A stretch of DNA of 64,000 nucleotides. Source: Patiria miniata (Eukaryota; Echinodermata; Asteroidea; Valvatida; Asterinidae). Location of the stretch: the NCBI RefSeq assembly GCF_015706575.1, contig NW_024037056.1, forward strand, positions 124,001 to 188,000. The letters are read 5' to 3'. The notes below the pieces were generated by a model. It worked only from the letters and a program-made list of their open reading frames with translations. It was not told the DNA's origin and did no database searches. Below are positions 29,581-42,600 of the stretch, in pieces (the first letter of the stretch is position 1; each line of letters opens with the position of its first letter). The position numbers and the translations under genes are program-made.

Positions 29581-30217
29581 CTGAATACAACAAAATCGCA
29601 GCAATTAAACATGAGCCATATTGCGAAATGAAAAGACCCATTTATGACGTCACATCTGCGCTGGGTCTTTGTTCCTCTATGATTAGTTGATACTTAGGGT
29701 GCAGATAAATAGACCCAGAATTGCATACGCGAGCCAAATCACGATTTGCATGCCCTTAAATTTTCAGTTGCTAGATAATTTGGTGTGAGGGATTTGTAAA
29801 AAACAAAAGAAGGGTGGAAGCTGTGCAAATGACTGCGAGCTCGTATTTCTGTGATATTTGGATAAAATTATTTGGATGTAAAATGGCTCTCAGATTTTGC
29901 AATGGAGCGTATGCATCCATTTTCAAAACGGCCGTTTCAGGACTGCAATGAGGGGTGATTATCTTCTCCCAAAAGTAATTGGTTAACCACCAAAAAATTG
30001 AACGGAAAATGAAAGATGAAATAGGCTTTAATTTGATGTGTGTCTCAAACACCCTGAAGAGTTGTGGGTATTTTTCTATTCGTTCTGGGCAAGTGCGCGT
30101 AATTACCCCAAAGGTCTATGGCAGCCTGTTTACTGGTCTGGAACCTTAGTACACGTACTTCCATAATCAGTAAATTTAAATGCCAAAAAAAATGACCAGT
30201 GACAGGGCACCATTATT
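29581..30217. other. Non-coding stretch between sulfotransferase exon and satellite
   Basis: I searched the minus strand for an exon ending in YPKSG in phase 1 before a GT donor and found none. A 93-codon minus-strand open frame (30052-29771) has no family similarity I can see. The stretch ends abruptly at the satellite edge. Confidence 0.65.
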
Positions 30218-30659
30218 ATAGGCTGTCAGCGGGCTTCAATCCGTGGTGGTTTACTTGCTAAATCTCGTCTTGACGGTATCTTGTTATGAAACTATTCCTG
30301 ATATTTTTGACATGTATGGAGAGCTAGTTAGTCAGGCTACAACGTCCATTGAGTTTGAAGTCCGTAGACCCAATACTCGTGGAGAAAAAAAGGACATAAG
30401 CAAGAATATTTTGCCCAAGTTTGTTCTGTGTGTAAATTGCCATAGAGTAGGCTGACAGCGGGCTTCACTCCGTGGTGTGTTTACTTGCTATATCTCGTCT
30501 TGACGGTATCTTGTTATAACAATTCCTATTTTTTTTTACCAAGTATGGATAGCTAGTTAGACTGGCTACAACGTCCCACAAGTTTGAAGTCTGTAGACCC
30601 AATACTCGTGGAGAAAAAGGGACATCAGCAAGACAATTTTGCCCAAGTTTGTTTCTCTG

Positions 30660-32050
30660 TGTAAATTGCCATAGAGTAGGCTGTCAGCGGGCTTTACTCC
30701 GTGGTGTGTTTACTTGCTATATCTCGTCTTGAGGGTATCTTGTTATAACAATTCCTAATTTTTTGACATGTTTGGAGAGCTAGTTACTCTGGCTACAACG
30801 TCCCACAAGTTTGAAGTCTGTTGACCCAATACTCGTGGAGAAAATGGGACATAAGCAAGAATATTGTGCCCGAGTTTGTTTCTGTGTGTAAATTGCCATA
30901 GAGTTGGCTGTCAGCAAGCTTCACTTCGCGGTGTGTTTACTTGCTATATCTCGTCTTACTCTTGAGGGTATCTTGTTATGAAAAATCCCTAATTTGTGTG
31001 ACATGTATGGATAGCTAGTTAGTCTGGCTACAACGTCGAACAACTTTGAAGTCTGTAGACCCAATACTCGTGATGAATAAGGCACATAAGCAAGAATATT
31101 TTGGCCGAGTTGGTTTCTGTGTGTAAATTGCCATAGAGTAGGCTGTCAGCGGGCTTTACTCCGTGGTGTGTTAACTTGCTATATCTCGTCTTGAGGGTAT
31201 CTTGTTATAACAATTCCTATTTTTTTTGACATGTTTGGAGAGCTAGTTACTCTGGCTACAACGTCCCACAAGTTTGAAGTCTGTTGACCCAATACTCGTG
31301 GAGAAAAAGGGACATAAGCAAAAATATTTGCCCAAGTTTGTTATCTGTGTAAATTGCCATAGAGTAGGCTGTCAGCGGGCTTTACTCCGTGGTGTGTTTA
31401 CTTGATATAAATTATCTCGTCTTGAGGGTATCTTGTTATGAAAAATTCCTAATTTTTTTGACTTGTATGGAGAGCTAGTTAGTCAGGCTACAACGTCCAA
31501 CAAGTTTGAAGTCTGTAGACCCAATACTCGTGGAGAAAATGGGACATAAGCAAGAATATTGTGCCCGAGTTTGTTTCTGTGTGTAAATTGCCATAGAGTT
31601 GGCTGTCAGCAAGCTTCACTTCGCGGTGTGTTTACTTGCTATATCTCGTCTTACTCTTGAGGGTATCTTGTTATGAAAAATTCCTAATTTGTGTGACATG
31701 TATGGATAGCTAGTTAGTCTGGCTACAACGTCGAACAACTTTGAAGTCTGTAGACCTAATACTCGTGAAGAATAAGGCACATAAGCAAGAATATTTTGGC
31801 CGAGTTGGTTTCTGTGTGTAAATTGCCATAGAGTAGGCTGTCAGCGGGCTTTGCTCCGAGGTGTGTTTACTTGCTATATCTCGTCTTGACGGTATCTTGT
31901 TATGAAAAATTCCTAATTTTTTTGACATGTATGGAGAGCTAGTTAGTCAGGCTAAAACGTCCAACAAGTTAAAAGTCCGTATACCCAATACTCGTGGAGA
32001 AAAAGGGACATAAGCAAGAATATTTTGCCCAAGTTTGTTTCTGTGTGTAA
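30660..32050. repeat. Three-monomer higher-order repeat at the array edge (about 695 bp period)
   Basis: Private variants recur together 695-697 bases apart: gagttggctgtcagcaagc at 30901 and 31596, and tcttactcttgaggg near 30950 and 31650. This indicates duplication of a three-monomer block near the unique DNA. Confidence 0.75.
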
Positions 32051-32179
32051 ATTTCCATAGAGTAGGCTGTCAGCGGGCTTCACTGTGTGGTGTGTTTACT
32101 TGCTATATCTCGTCTTGAGGGTATCTTGTTATGAAAAATTCCTAATTTTGGGACATATATGGAGAGCTAGTTACTCAGG

Positions 32180-34885
32180 CTACAACATCCAACAAGTTTG
32201 AACTCGGTAGACCCAATACTCGTGGAGAAAATGGGACATAAGCAAGAATATTTTGCCCAAGTTTGTTTCTGGGTGTAAATTGCCATAGAGTAGGCTGTCA
32301 GCGGGCTTTACTCCGTGGTGTGTTTACTTGCTATATCTCGTCTTTACGGTATCTTGTTATGAACAATTCCTATGTTTTTTGACATGTATATAGAGCTAGT
32401 TAGTCTGGCTACTACGTCCAACAAGTTTGAAGTCCGTAGAGCCAATACTCGTGGAGAAAATGTGACATAAGCAAGAAAATTTTGCCTAAGTTTGTTTCTG
32501 TGCGTAAATTGCCATAGAGTAGGCTGTCAGCGGGCTTCACTCCGTGGTGTGTTTACTTGCTATATCTCGTCTTGATGGTATCTTGTTATGAAAAATTCCT
32601 AATTTTTTTGACATGTATGGAGAGCTAGTTAGTCAGGCTACAATGTCCAACAAGTTTGAAGTCTGTAGACCTGATACTCGTGGAGAAAATGGGACATAAG
32701 CAAGAACATTTTGCCCGAGTTTGTTTCTGTGTGTAAATTGCCGTAGAGTAGGCTGTCAGCGGGATTCACTCCGTGATGTGTTTACTTGCTATATCTCGTC
32801 TTGACGGTATCTTGTTATTAAAAATTCCTAATTTTTTTTAACATGTTGGAGAGCTAGTTAGTCAGGCTACAATGTCCAACAAGTTTGAAGTCTGTAGACC
32901 TAATACTCGTGGAGAAAATGGGATATAAGCAAGAATATTTTGGCCGAGTTTGTTTCTGTGTGTAAATTGCCGTAGAGTAGGCTGTGAGCGGGATTCACTC
33001 CGTGGTGTGTTAACTTGATATATCTCGTCTTGACGGTATCTTGATATAAAAAATTCTTGATTTTTTTGACATGTATTGAGAGCTAGTTAGTCAGGCTACA
33101 ATGTCCAACAAGTTTGAAATCCGTAGACCTAATACTCGTGGAGAAAATGGGACATAAGCAAGAACATTTTGCCCGAGTTTGTTTCTGTGCGTAAATTGCC
33201 ATAGAGTAGGCTGTCAGCTGGATTCACTCCGTGTTGTGTTTACTTGATATATCTCGTCTTGACGGTATCTTGGCATGAACAGTTCTTGATTTTTTTGACA
33301 TGTATGGAGAGCTAGTTAGTGTGGCTACAACGTCCAATAAGTTTAAAGTCCGTTGACCCAATACTTGTGGAGAAAATGGGACATCAGCAAGAATATTTTG
33401 CCCAAGTTTGTTTCTGTGCTGAAATTGCCATAGAGTAGTCTGTCAGCGGGCTTCACTCTGTGGTGTGTTTACTTGCTATATCTCGTCTTGAGGGTATCTT
33501 GTTATGAAAAATTCCTAATTTTTTTGACATGTATATAGAGCTAGTTAGTCTGGCTACTACGTCCAACAAGTTTGAAGTCCGTAGAGCCAATACTGGTGGA
33601 GAAAATGTGACATAAGCAAGAAAATTTTGCCCAAGTTTGTTTGTGTGTGTAAATTGCCATAGAGTAGGCTGTCAGCGGGCGTCACTTTGTGGTGTGTTTA
33701 CTTGCTATATCTCGTCTTGACGGTATCTTGTTATGAAAAATCCCTATGTTTTTTGACATGTATGGAGAGCTAGTTAGTCTGGCTACTACGTCCAACAAGT
33801 TTGAAGTCCGTAGACCCAATACTCGTGGAGAAAATGTGACATAAGCAAGAAAATTTTGCCCGAGTTTGTTTCTGTGCGTAAATTACCATAGAGTAGGCTG
33901 TCAGCGGGCTTCACTCCGTGGTGTGTTTACTTGCTATATCTCGTCTTGACGGTATCTTGTTATGAACAATTCCTAATTTGTTGACATGTATGGAGAGCTA
34001 ATTAGTCAGGCTACAACGTCTAACAAGTTTGAAGTCTGTAGACCCAATACTCGTGGAGGAAAAGGGACATAAGCAAGAACATTTTGCCCAAGTTTGTTTC
34101 TGTGTGTAAATTGCCGTACAGTAAGCTGTCAGCGGGATTCACTCCGTGGTGTGTTTACTTGATATATCTCGTCTTGACGGTATCTTGATATTAAAAATTC
34201 TTGAATTTTTTGACATGTATGGAGAGCTAATTAGTCTGGCTACAACGTCCAACAAGTTTAAAGTCCGTAGACCCAACTCTCATGGAGAAAATGTGACATA
34301 AGCAAGAAAATTTTGCTCGAGTTTGTTTCTGTGCGTAAATTGCCATAGAGTAGTCTGTCAGCGGGCGTCACTCTGTGGTGTGTTTACTTGCTATATCTCG
34401 TCTTGAGGGTATCTTGTTATGGAAAATTCGTAATTGTTTTGACATATATGGACAGCTAGTTAGTCAGGCTACAACATCCAACAAGTTTTAAGTCTGTAGA
34501 CCCAATACTCGTGGAGAAAATGGGACATAAGCAAGAATATTTTGCCCAAGTTTGTTTCTGTGTGTAAATTGCCATAGAGTAGGCTGTCAGCGGGCTTTAC
34601 TCCGTGGTGTGTTTACTTGCTATATCTCGTCTTGACGGTATCTTGTTATAAAAAATTCATATGTTTTTTGACATGTATATAGAGCTAGTTAGTCTGGCTA
34701 CTACGTCCAACAAGTTTGAAGTCCGTAGAGCCAATACTCGTGGAGAAAATGTGACATAAGCAAGAAAATTTTGCCTAAGTTTGTTTCTGTGCGTAAATTG
34801 CCATAGAGTAGGCTGTCAGCGAGCTTCACTCCGTGGTGTGTTTACTTGCTATATCTCGTCTTGAGGGTATCTTGTTATAAAAATT
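32180..34885. repeat. Five-monomer higher-order repeat (about 1145 bp period)
   Basis: The rare variant ggctactacgtccaac followed by cgtagagccaa occurs at about 32411, 33556 and 34700, spacings of 1145 and 1144 bases. A fourth related copy at 33786 lacks the gagcc state. Confidence 0.65.
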
Positions 34886-37800
34886 CCTAATTTTTTTGAC
34901 ATGTATGGAGAGCTAGTTAGTCAGGCTACAATGTCCAACAAGTTTGAAGTCTGTAGACCTAATACTCGTGGAGAAAATGGGACATAAGCAAGAAAATGTT
35001 GGCCGAGTTTGTTTCTGTGTGTAAATTGCCGTACAGTAGGCTGTCAGCGGGATTCACTCCGTGGTGTGTTTACTTGATATATCTCGTCTTGACGGTATCT
35101 TGATATAAAAAATTCTTGATTTTTTTGACATGTATGGAGAGCTAGTTAGTCTGGCTACAACGTCCAACAAGTTTCAAGTCCGTAGATCTTACACTCGTGG
35201 AGAAAATGTGACATAAGCAAGAATATTTTGGCCGAGTTTGTTTTTGTGTGTAAATTGCCGTACAGTAGGCTGTCAGCGGGAGTCACTCCGTGGTGTGTTT
35301 ATTTGATATATCTCGTCTTGACGGTATCTTGATATGAAAAATTCTTGATTTTTTTGACATGTATATAGAGCTAGTTAGTCTGGCTACAACGTCCAATAAG
35401 TTTAAAGTCCGTAGACCCAACACTCGTGGAGAAAATGTGACATAAGCAAGAACATTTTGCCCGAGTTTGTTTCTGTGCGTAAATTGCCATAGAGTAGGCT
35501 GTCAGCGAGCTTTACTCCGTGGTGTGTTAACTTGCTATATCTCGTCTTGAGGGTATCTTGTTATGAAAAATTCCTAATTTTTTTGACATGTATGGAGAGC
35601 TAGTTAGTCAGGCTACCATGTCCAACAAGTTTGAAGTCTGTAGATCTAATACTCGTGGAGAAAATGGGACATAAGCAAGAATATTTTGGCCGAGTTTGTT
35701 TCTGTGTGTAAATTGCCGTAGAGTAGGCTGTCAGCGGGATTCACTCCGTGGTGTGTTTACTTGATATATCTCGTCTTGACGGTATCTTGATATGAAAAAT
35801 TATTTATTTGTTTGACATGTATGGAGAGCTAGTTAGTCTGGCTACAACGGCCAACAAATTTAAAGTCCGTAGACACAACACTTGTGGAGAAAATGTGACA
35901 TAAGCAAGAAAATTTTGCCCGAGTTTGTTTCTGTGCGTAAATTGCCATAGAGTAGGCTGGGCTTCACTCCGTGGTGTGTTTACTTGCTATATCTCGTCTT
36001 GAGGGTATCTTGTTATGAAAAATTCCTAATTTTTTTTGACATGTATGGAGAGCTAGTTAGTCAGGCTACAATGTCCAACAAGTTTGAAGTCTGTAGACCT
36101 GATACTCGTGGAGAAAATGGGACATAAGCAAGAATATTTTGGCCGAGTTTGTTTCTGTGTGTAAATTGCCGTAGAGTAGGCTGTCAGCGGGATTCACTCC
36201 GTGGTGTGTTTACTTGCTATATCTCGTCTTGACAGTATCTTGATATAAAAAATTATTTATTTGTTTGACATGTATGGAGAGCTAGTTAGTCTGGCTACAA
36301 CGTCCAACAAGTTTAAAGTCCGTAGATCCAACACTCGTGGAGAAAATGGGACATAAGCAAGAACATTTTGCCCGAGTTTGTTTCTGCGCGTAAATTGCCG
36401 TACAGTAGGCTGTCAGCGGGCTTTACTCCGTGGTGTGTTAACTTGATATATCTCGTCTTGAGGGTATCTTGTTATAAACAATTCCTAATTTTTTTGACAT
36501 GTATGGAGAGCTAGTTAGTCAGGCTACAATGTCCAACAAGTTTGAAGTCTCTAGACCTAATACTCGTGGAGAAAATGGGACATAAGCAAGAATATTTTGG
36601 CCGAGTTTGTTTCCGTGTGTAAATTGCCGTAGAGTAGGCTGTCAGCGGGATTCACTCCGTGGTGTGTTTACTTGATATATCTCGTCTTGACGGTATCTTG
36701 ATATAAAAAATTCTTGATTTTTTTGACATGTATGGAGAGCTAGTTAGTGTGGCTACAACGTCCAATAAGTTTAAAGTCCGTAGACCCAACACTTGTGGAG
36801 AAAATGGGACATAATCAAGAATATTTTGCCCAAGTTTGTTTCTGTGCGAAAATTGCCATAGAGTAGTCCGTCAGCGGGCTTCACTCTGTGGTGTGTTAAC
36901 TTGCTATATCTCGTCTTGAGGGTATCTTGTTATGAAAAATTCTTGATTTTTTTGACATGTATGGAGAGCTAGTTAGTGTGGCTACAACGTCCAATAAGTT
37001 TAAAGTCCGTAGACCCAACACTTGTGGAGAAAATGGGACATAATCAAGAATATTTTGCCCAAGTTTGTTTCTGTGCGGAAATTGCCATAGAGTAGTCTGT
37101 CAGCGGGCTTCACTCTGTGGTGTGTTAACTTGCTATATCTCGTCTTGAGGGTATCTTGTTATGAACAATTCCTAATTTCTTTGACATGTATGGAGAGCTA
37201 GTTAGTCAGGCTACAATGTCCAACAAGTTTGAAGTCTGTAGACCTAATACTCGTGGAGAAAATGGGACATAAGCAAGAATATTTTGGCCGAGTTTGTTTC
37301 TGTGTGTAAATTGCCGTACAGTAGGCTGTCAGCGGGATTCACTGCGTGGTGTGTTTACTTGATATATCTCGTCTTGACGGTATCTTGATATGAAAAATTC
37401 TTGATTTTTTTGACATGTATGGAGAGCTAGTTAGTCTGGCTACAACGTCCAATAATTTTAAAGTCCGTAGACACAACACTTGTGGAGAAAAATGTGACAT
37501 AAGCAAGAATATTTTGCCCGAGTTTGTTTCTGTGCGTAAATTGCCATAGAGTAGGCTGTCAGCGGGCTTCACTCTGTGGTGTGTTAACTTGCTATATCTC
37601 GTCTTGACGGTATCTTGTTATGAAAAATTCCTAATTTTTTTGACATGTATGGAGAGCTAGTTAGTCAGGCTACAATGTCCAACAAGTTTGAAGTCTGTAG
37701 ACCTGATACTCTTGGAGAAAATGGGACATAAGCAAGAATATTTTGACCGAGTTTGTTTCTGTGTGTAAATTGCCATAGAGTCGGCTGTCAGCGGGCTTCA

Positions 37801-39690
37801 CTCCGTGGTGTGTTTACTTGCTATATCTCGTCTTGACGGTATCTTGATATGAAAAATTCCTAATTTTTTTGACATGTATGGAGAGCTAGTTAGTCAGGCT
37901 ACATCATCCAACAAGTTTGAAGTCTGTAGACCCAATACTCGTGGAGAAAATGGGACATAAGCAAGAAAATTTTGCCCTAGTTTGTTTCTGTGCGGAAATT
38001 GCCATAGAGTAGTCTGTCAGCGGGCTTCACTCTGTGGTGTGTTAACTTGCTATATCTCGTCTTGAGGGTATCTTGTTATGAAAAATTACTAATTTCTTTG
38101 ACATGTATGGAGAGCTAGTTAGTCAGGCTACAATGTCCAACAAGTTTGAAGTCTGTAGACCTGATACTCGTGGAGAAAATGGGACATAAGCAAGAATATT
38201 TTGGCCGAGTTTGTTTCTGTGTGTAAATTGCCGTACAGTAGGCTGTCAGCGGGATTCACTCCGTGGTGTGTTTACTTGATATATCTCGTCTTGACGGTAT
38301 CTTGATATGAAAAATTCTTGATTTTTTTGACATGTATGGAGAGCTAGTTAGTCTGGCTACAACGTCCAATAATTTTAAAGTCCGTAGACACAACACTTGT
38401 GGAGAAAAATGTGACATAAGCAAGAATATTTTGCCCGAGTTTGTTTCTGTGCGTAAATTGCCATAGAGTAGGCTGTCAGCGGGCTTCACTCTGTGGTGTG
38501 TTAACTTGCTATATCTCGTCTTGACGGTATCTTGTTATGAAAAATTCCTAATTTTTTTGACATGTATGGAGAGCTAGTTAGTCAGGCTACAATGTCCAAC
38601 AAGTTTGAAGTCTGTAGACCTGATACTCGTGGAGAAAATGGGACATAAGCAAGAATATTTTGACCGAGTTTGTTTCTGTGTGTAAATTGCCATAGAGTCG
38701 GCTGTCAGCGGGCTTCACTCCGTGGTGTGTTTACTTGCTATATCTCGTCTTGACGGTATCTTGATATGAAAAATTCCTAATTTTTTTGACATGTATGGAG
38801 AGCTAGTTAGTCAGGCTACATCATCCAACAAGTTTGAAGTCTGTAGACCCAATACTCGTGGAGAAAATGGGACATAAGCAAGAATATTTTGCCCAAGTTT
38901 GTTTCTGTGCGGAAATTGCCATAGAGTAGTCTGTCAGCGGGCTTCACTCTGTGGTGTGTTAACTTGCTATATCTCGTCTTGAGGGTATCTTGTTATGAAA
39001 AATTACTAATTTCTTTGACATGTATGGAGAGCTAGTTAGTCAGGCTACAATGTCCAACAAGTTTGAAGTCTGTAGACCTGATACTCGTGGAGAAAATGGG
39101 ACATAAGCAAGAATATTTTGACCGAGTTTGTTTCTGTGTGTAAATTGCCATAGAGTAGGCTGTCAGCGGGCTTCACTCCGTGGTGTGTTTACTTGCTATA
39201 TCTTGTCTTGACGGTATCTTGATATAAAAAATTCTTGATTTTTTTGACATGTATGGAGAGCTAGTTAGTCAGGCTACATCATCCAACAAGTTTGAAGTCT
39301 GTAGACCCAATACTCGTGGAGAAAATGGGACATAAGCAAGAATATTTTGGCCGAGTTTGTTTCTGTGTGTAAATTGCCATAGAGTAGTCTGTCAGCGGGC
39401 TTCACTCTGTGGTGTCTTAACTTGCTATATCTCGTCTTGACGGTATCTTGATATGAAAAATTCTTGATTTTTTTGACATGTATGGAGAGCTAGTTAGTCA
39501 GGCTACATCATCCAACAAGTTTGAAGTCTGTAGACCCAATACTCGTGGAGAAAATGGGACATAAGCAAGAATATTTTGCCCAAGTTTGTTTCTGTGTGTA
39601 AATTGCCATAGAGTAGGCTGTCAGCGGGCTTTACTCCGTGGTGTGTTTACTTGCTATATCTCGTCTTGACGGTATCTTGATATGAAAAAT
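34885..39690. repeat. Higher-order repeat, copy 1 (21 monomers)
   Basis: Rare marker variants recur about 4805 bases downstream in the same order: agaaaatgttggccg (34991 and 39798), gtttcaagtccgtagatctt (35171), the shortened gtaggctgggcttc (35953), and agtctctagacc (36547). Inside it a four-monomer block of 917 bases is itself duplicated (from about 37339 and 38256). Confidence 0.85.
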
Positions 39691-42600
39691 TCTTGATTTT
39701 TTTGACATGTATGGAGAGCTAGTTAGTCAGGCTACAATGTCCAACAAGTTTGAAGTCTGTAGACCTAATACTCGTGGAGAAAATGGGACATAAGCAAGAA
39801 AATGTTGGCCGAGTTTGTTTCTGTGTGTAAATTGCCGTACAGTAGGCTGTCAGCGGGATTCACTCCGTGGTGTGTTTACTTGATATATCTCGTCTTGACG
39901 GTATCTTGATATAAAAAATTCTTGATTTTTTTGACATGTATGGAGAGCTAGTTAGTCTGGCTACAACGTCCAACAAGTTTCAAGTCCGTAGATCTTACAC
40001 TCGTGGAGAAAATGTGACATAAGCAAGAATATTTTGGCCGAGTTTGTTTTTGTGTGTAAATTGCCGTACAGTAGGCTGTCAGCGGGAGTCACTCCGTGGT
40101 GTGTTTATTTGATATATCTCGTCTTGACGGTATCTTGATATGAAAAATTCTTGATTTTTTTGACATGTATATAGAGCTAGTTAGTCTGGCTACAACGTCC
40201 AATAAGTTTAAAGTCCGTAGACCCAACACTCGTGGAGAAAATGTGACATAAGCAAGAACATTTTGCCCGAGTTTGTTTCTGTGCGTAAATTGCCATAGAG
40301 TAGGCTGTCAGCGAGCTTTACTCCGTGGTGTGTTAACTTGCTATATCTCGTCTTGAGGGTATCTTGTTATGAAAAATTCCTAATTTTTTTGACATGTATG
40401 GAGAGCTAGTTAGTCAGGCTACATGTCCAACAAGTTTGAAGTCTGTAGATCTAATACTCGTGGAGAAAATGGGACATAAGCAAGAATATTTTGGCCGAGT
40501 TTGTTTCTGTGTGTAAATTGCCGTAGAGTAGGCTGTCAGCGGGCTTCACTCCGTGGTGTGTTTACTTGATATATCTCGTCTTGACGGTATCTTGATATGA
40601 AAAATTATTTATTTGTTTGACATGTATGGAGAGCTAGTTAGTCTGGCTACAACGGCCAACAAATTTAAAGTCCGTAGACACAACACTTGTGGAGAAAATG
40701 TGACATAAGCAAGAAAATTTTGCCCGAGTTTGTTTCTGTGCGTAAATTGCCATAGAGTAGGCTGGGCTTCACTCCGTGGTGTGTTTACTTGCTATATCTC
40801 GTCTTGAGGGTATCTTGTTATGAAAAATTCCTAATTTTTTTTGACATGTATGGAGAGCTAGTTAGTCAGGCTACAATGTCCAACAAGTTTGAAGTCTGTA
40901 GACCTGATACTCGTGGAGAAAATGGGACATAAGCAAGAATATTTTGGCCGAGTTTGTTTCTGTGTGTAAATTGCCGTAGAGTAGGCTGTCAGCGGGATTC
41001 ACTCCGTGGTGTGTTTACTTGCTATATCTCGTCTTGACAGTATCTTGATATAAAAAATTATTTATTTGTTTGACATGTATGGAGAGCTAGTTAGTCTGGC
41101 TACAACGTCCAACAAGTTTAAAGTCCGTAGATCCAACACTCGTGGAGAAAATGGGACATAAGCAAGAACATTTTGCCCGAGTTTGTTTCTGCGCGTAAAT
41201 TGCCGTACAGTAGGCTGTCAGCGGGCTTTACTCCGTGGTGTGTTAACTTGATATATCTCGTCTTGAGGGTATCTTGTTATAAACAATTCCTAATTTTTTT
41301 GACATGTATGGAGAGCTAGTTAGTCAGGCTACAATGTCCAACAAGTTTGAAGTCTCTAGACCTAATACTCGTGGAGAAAATGGGACATAAGCAAGAATAT
41401 TTTGGCCGAGTTTGTTTCCGTGTGTAAATTTAGAGTAGGCTGTCAGCGGGATTCACTCCGTGGTGTGTTTACTTGATATATCTCGTCTTGACGGTATCTT
41501 GATATAAAAAATTCTTGATTTTTTTGACATGTATGGAGAGCTAGTTAGTCAGGCTACAATGTCCAACAAGTTTGAAGTCTGTAGACTTAATACTCGTGGA
41601 GAAAATGGGACATAAGCAAGAACATTTTGCCCGAGTTTGTTTCTGTGCGTAAATTGCCATAGAGTAGGCTGTCAGCTGGATTCACTCCGTGTTGTGTTTA
41701 CTTGATATATCACGTCTTGACAGTATCTTGGTATGAAAAATTCTTGATTTTTTTGACATGTATGGAGAGCTAGTTAGTGTGGCTACAACGTCCAATAAGT
41801 TTAAAGTCCGTAGACCCAACACTTGTGGAGAAAATGGGACATAAGCAAGAATATTTTGCCCAAGTTTGTTTCTGTGCGAAAATTGCCATAGAGTAGTCCG
41901 TCAGCGGGCTTCACTCTGTGGTGTGTTAACTTGCTATATCTCGTCTTGAGGGTATCTTGTTATGAAAAATTCTTGATTTTTTTTGACATGTATGGAGAGC
42001 TAGTTAGTGTGGCTACAACGTCCAATAAGTTTAAAGTCCGTAGACCCAACACTGTGGAGAAAATGGGACATAATCAAGAATATTTTGCCCAAGTTTGTTT
42101 CTGTGCGGAAATTGCCATAGAGTAGTCTGTCAGCGGGCTTCACTCTGTGGTGTTTAACTTGCTATATCTCGTCTTGAGGGTATCTTGTTATGAACAATTC
42201 CTAATTTCTTTGACATGTATGGAGAGCTAGTTAGTCAGGCTACAATGTCCAACAAGTTTGAAGTCTGTAGACCTAATACTCGTGGAGAAAATGGGACATA
42301 AGCAAGAATATTTTGGCCGAGTTTGTTTCTGTGTGTAAATTGCCGTACAGTAGGCTGTCAGCGGGATTCACTGCGTGGTGTGTTTACTTGATATATCTCG
42401 TCTTGACGGTATCTTGATATGAAAAATTCTTGATTTTTTTGACATGTATGGAGAGCTAGTTAGTCTGGCTACAACGTCCAATAATTTTAAGTCCGTAGAC
42501 ACAACACTTGTGGAGAAAAATGTGACATAAGCAAGAATATTTTGCCCGAGTTTGTTTCTGTGCGTAAATTGCCATAGAGTAGGCTGTCAGCGGGCTTCAC

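Noticed and set aside
29771-30052. 93-codon minus-strand frame as a candidate 5' sulfotransferase exon
   Set aside because: It lacks the N-terminal family pattern and does not end in YPKSG before a donor site.
37339-38489. Two near-identical 77-codon minus-strand frames at 37339 and 38256
   Set aside because: They mark the duplicated four-monomer satellite block, not genes.
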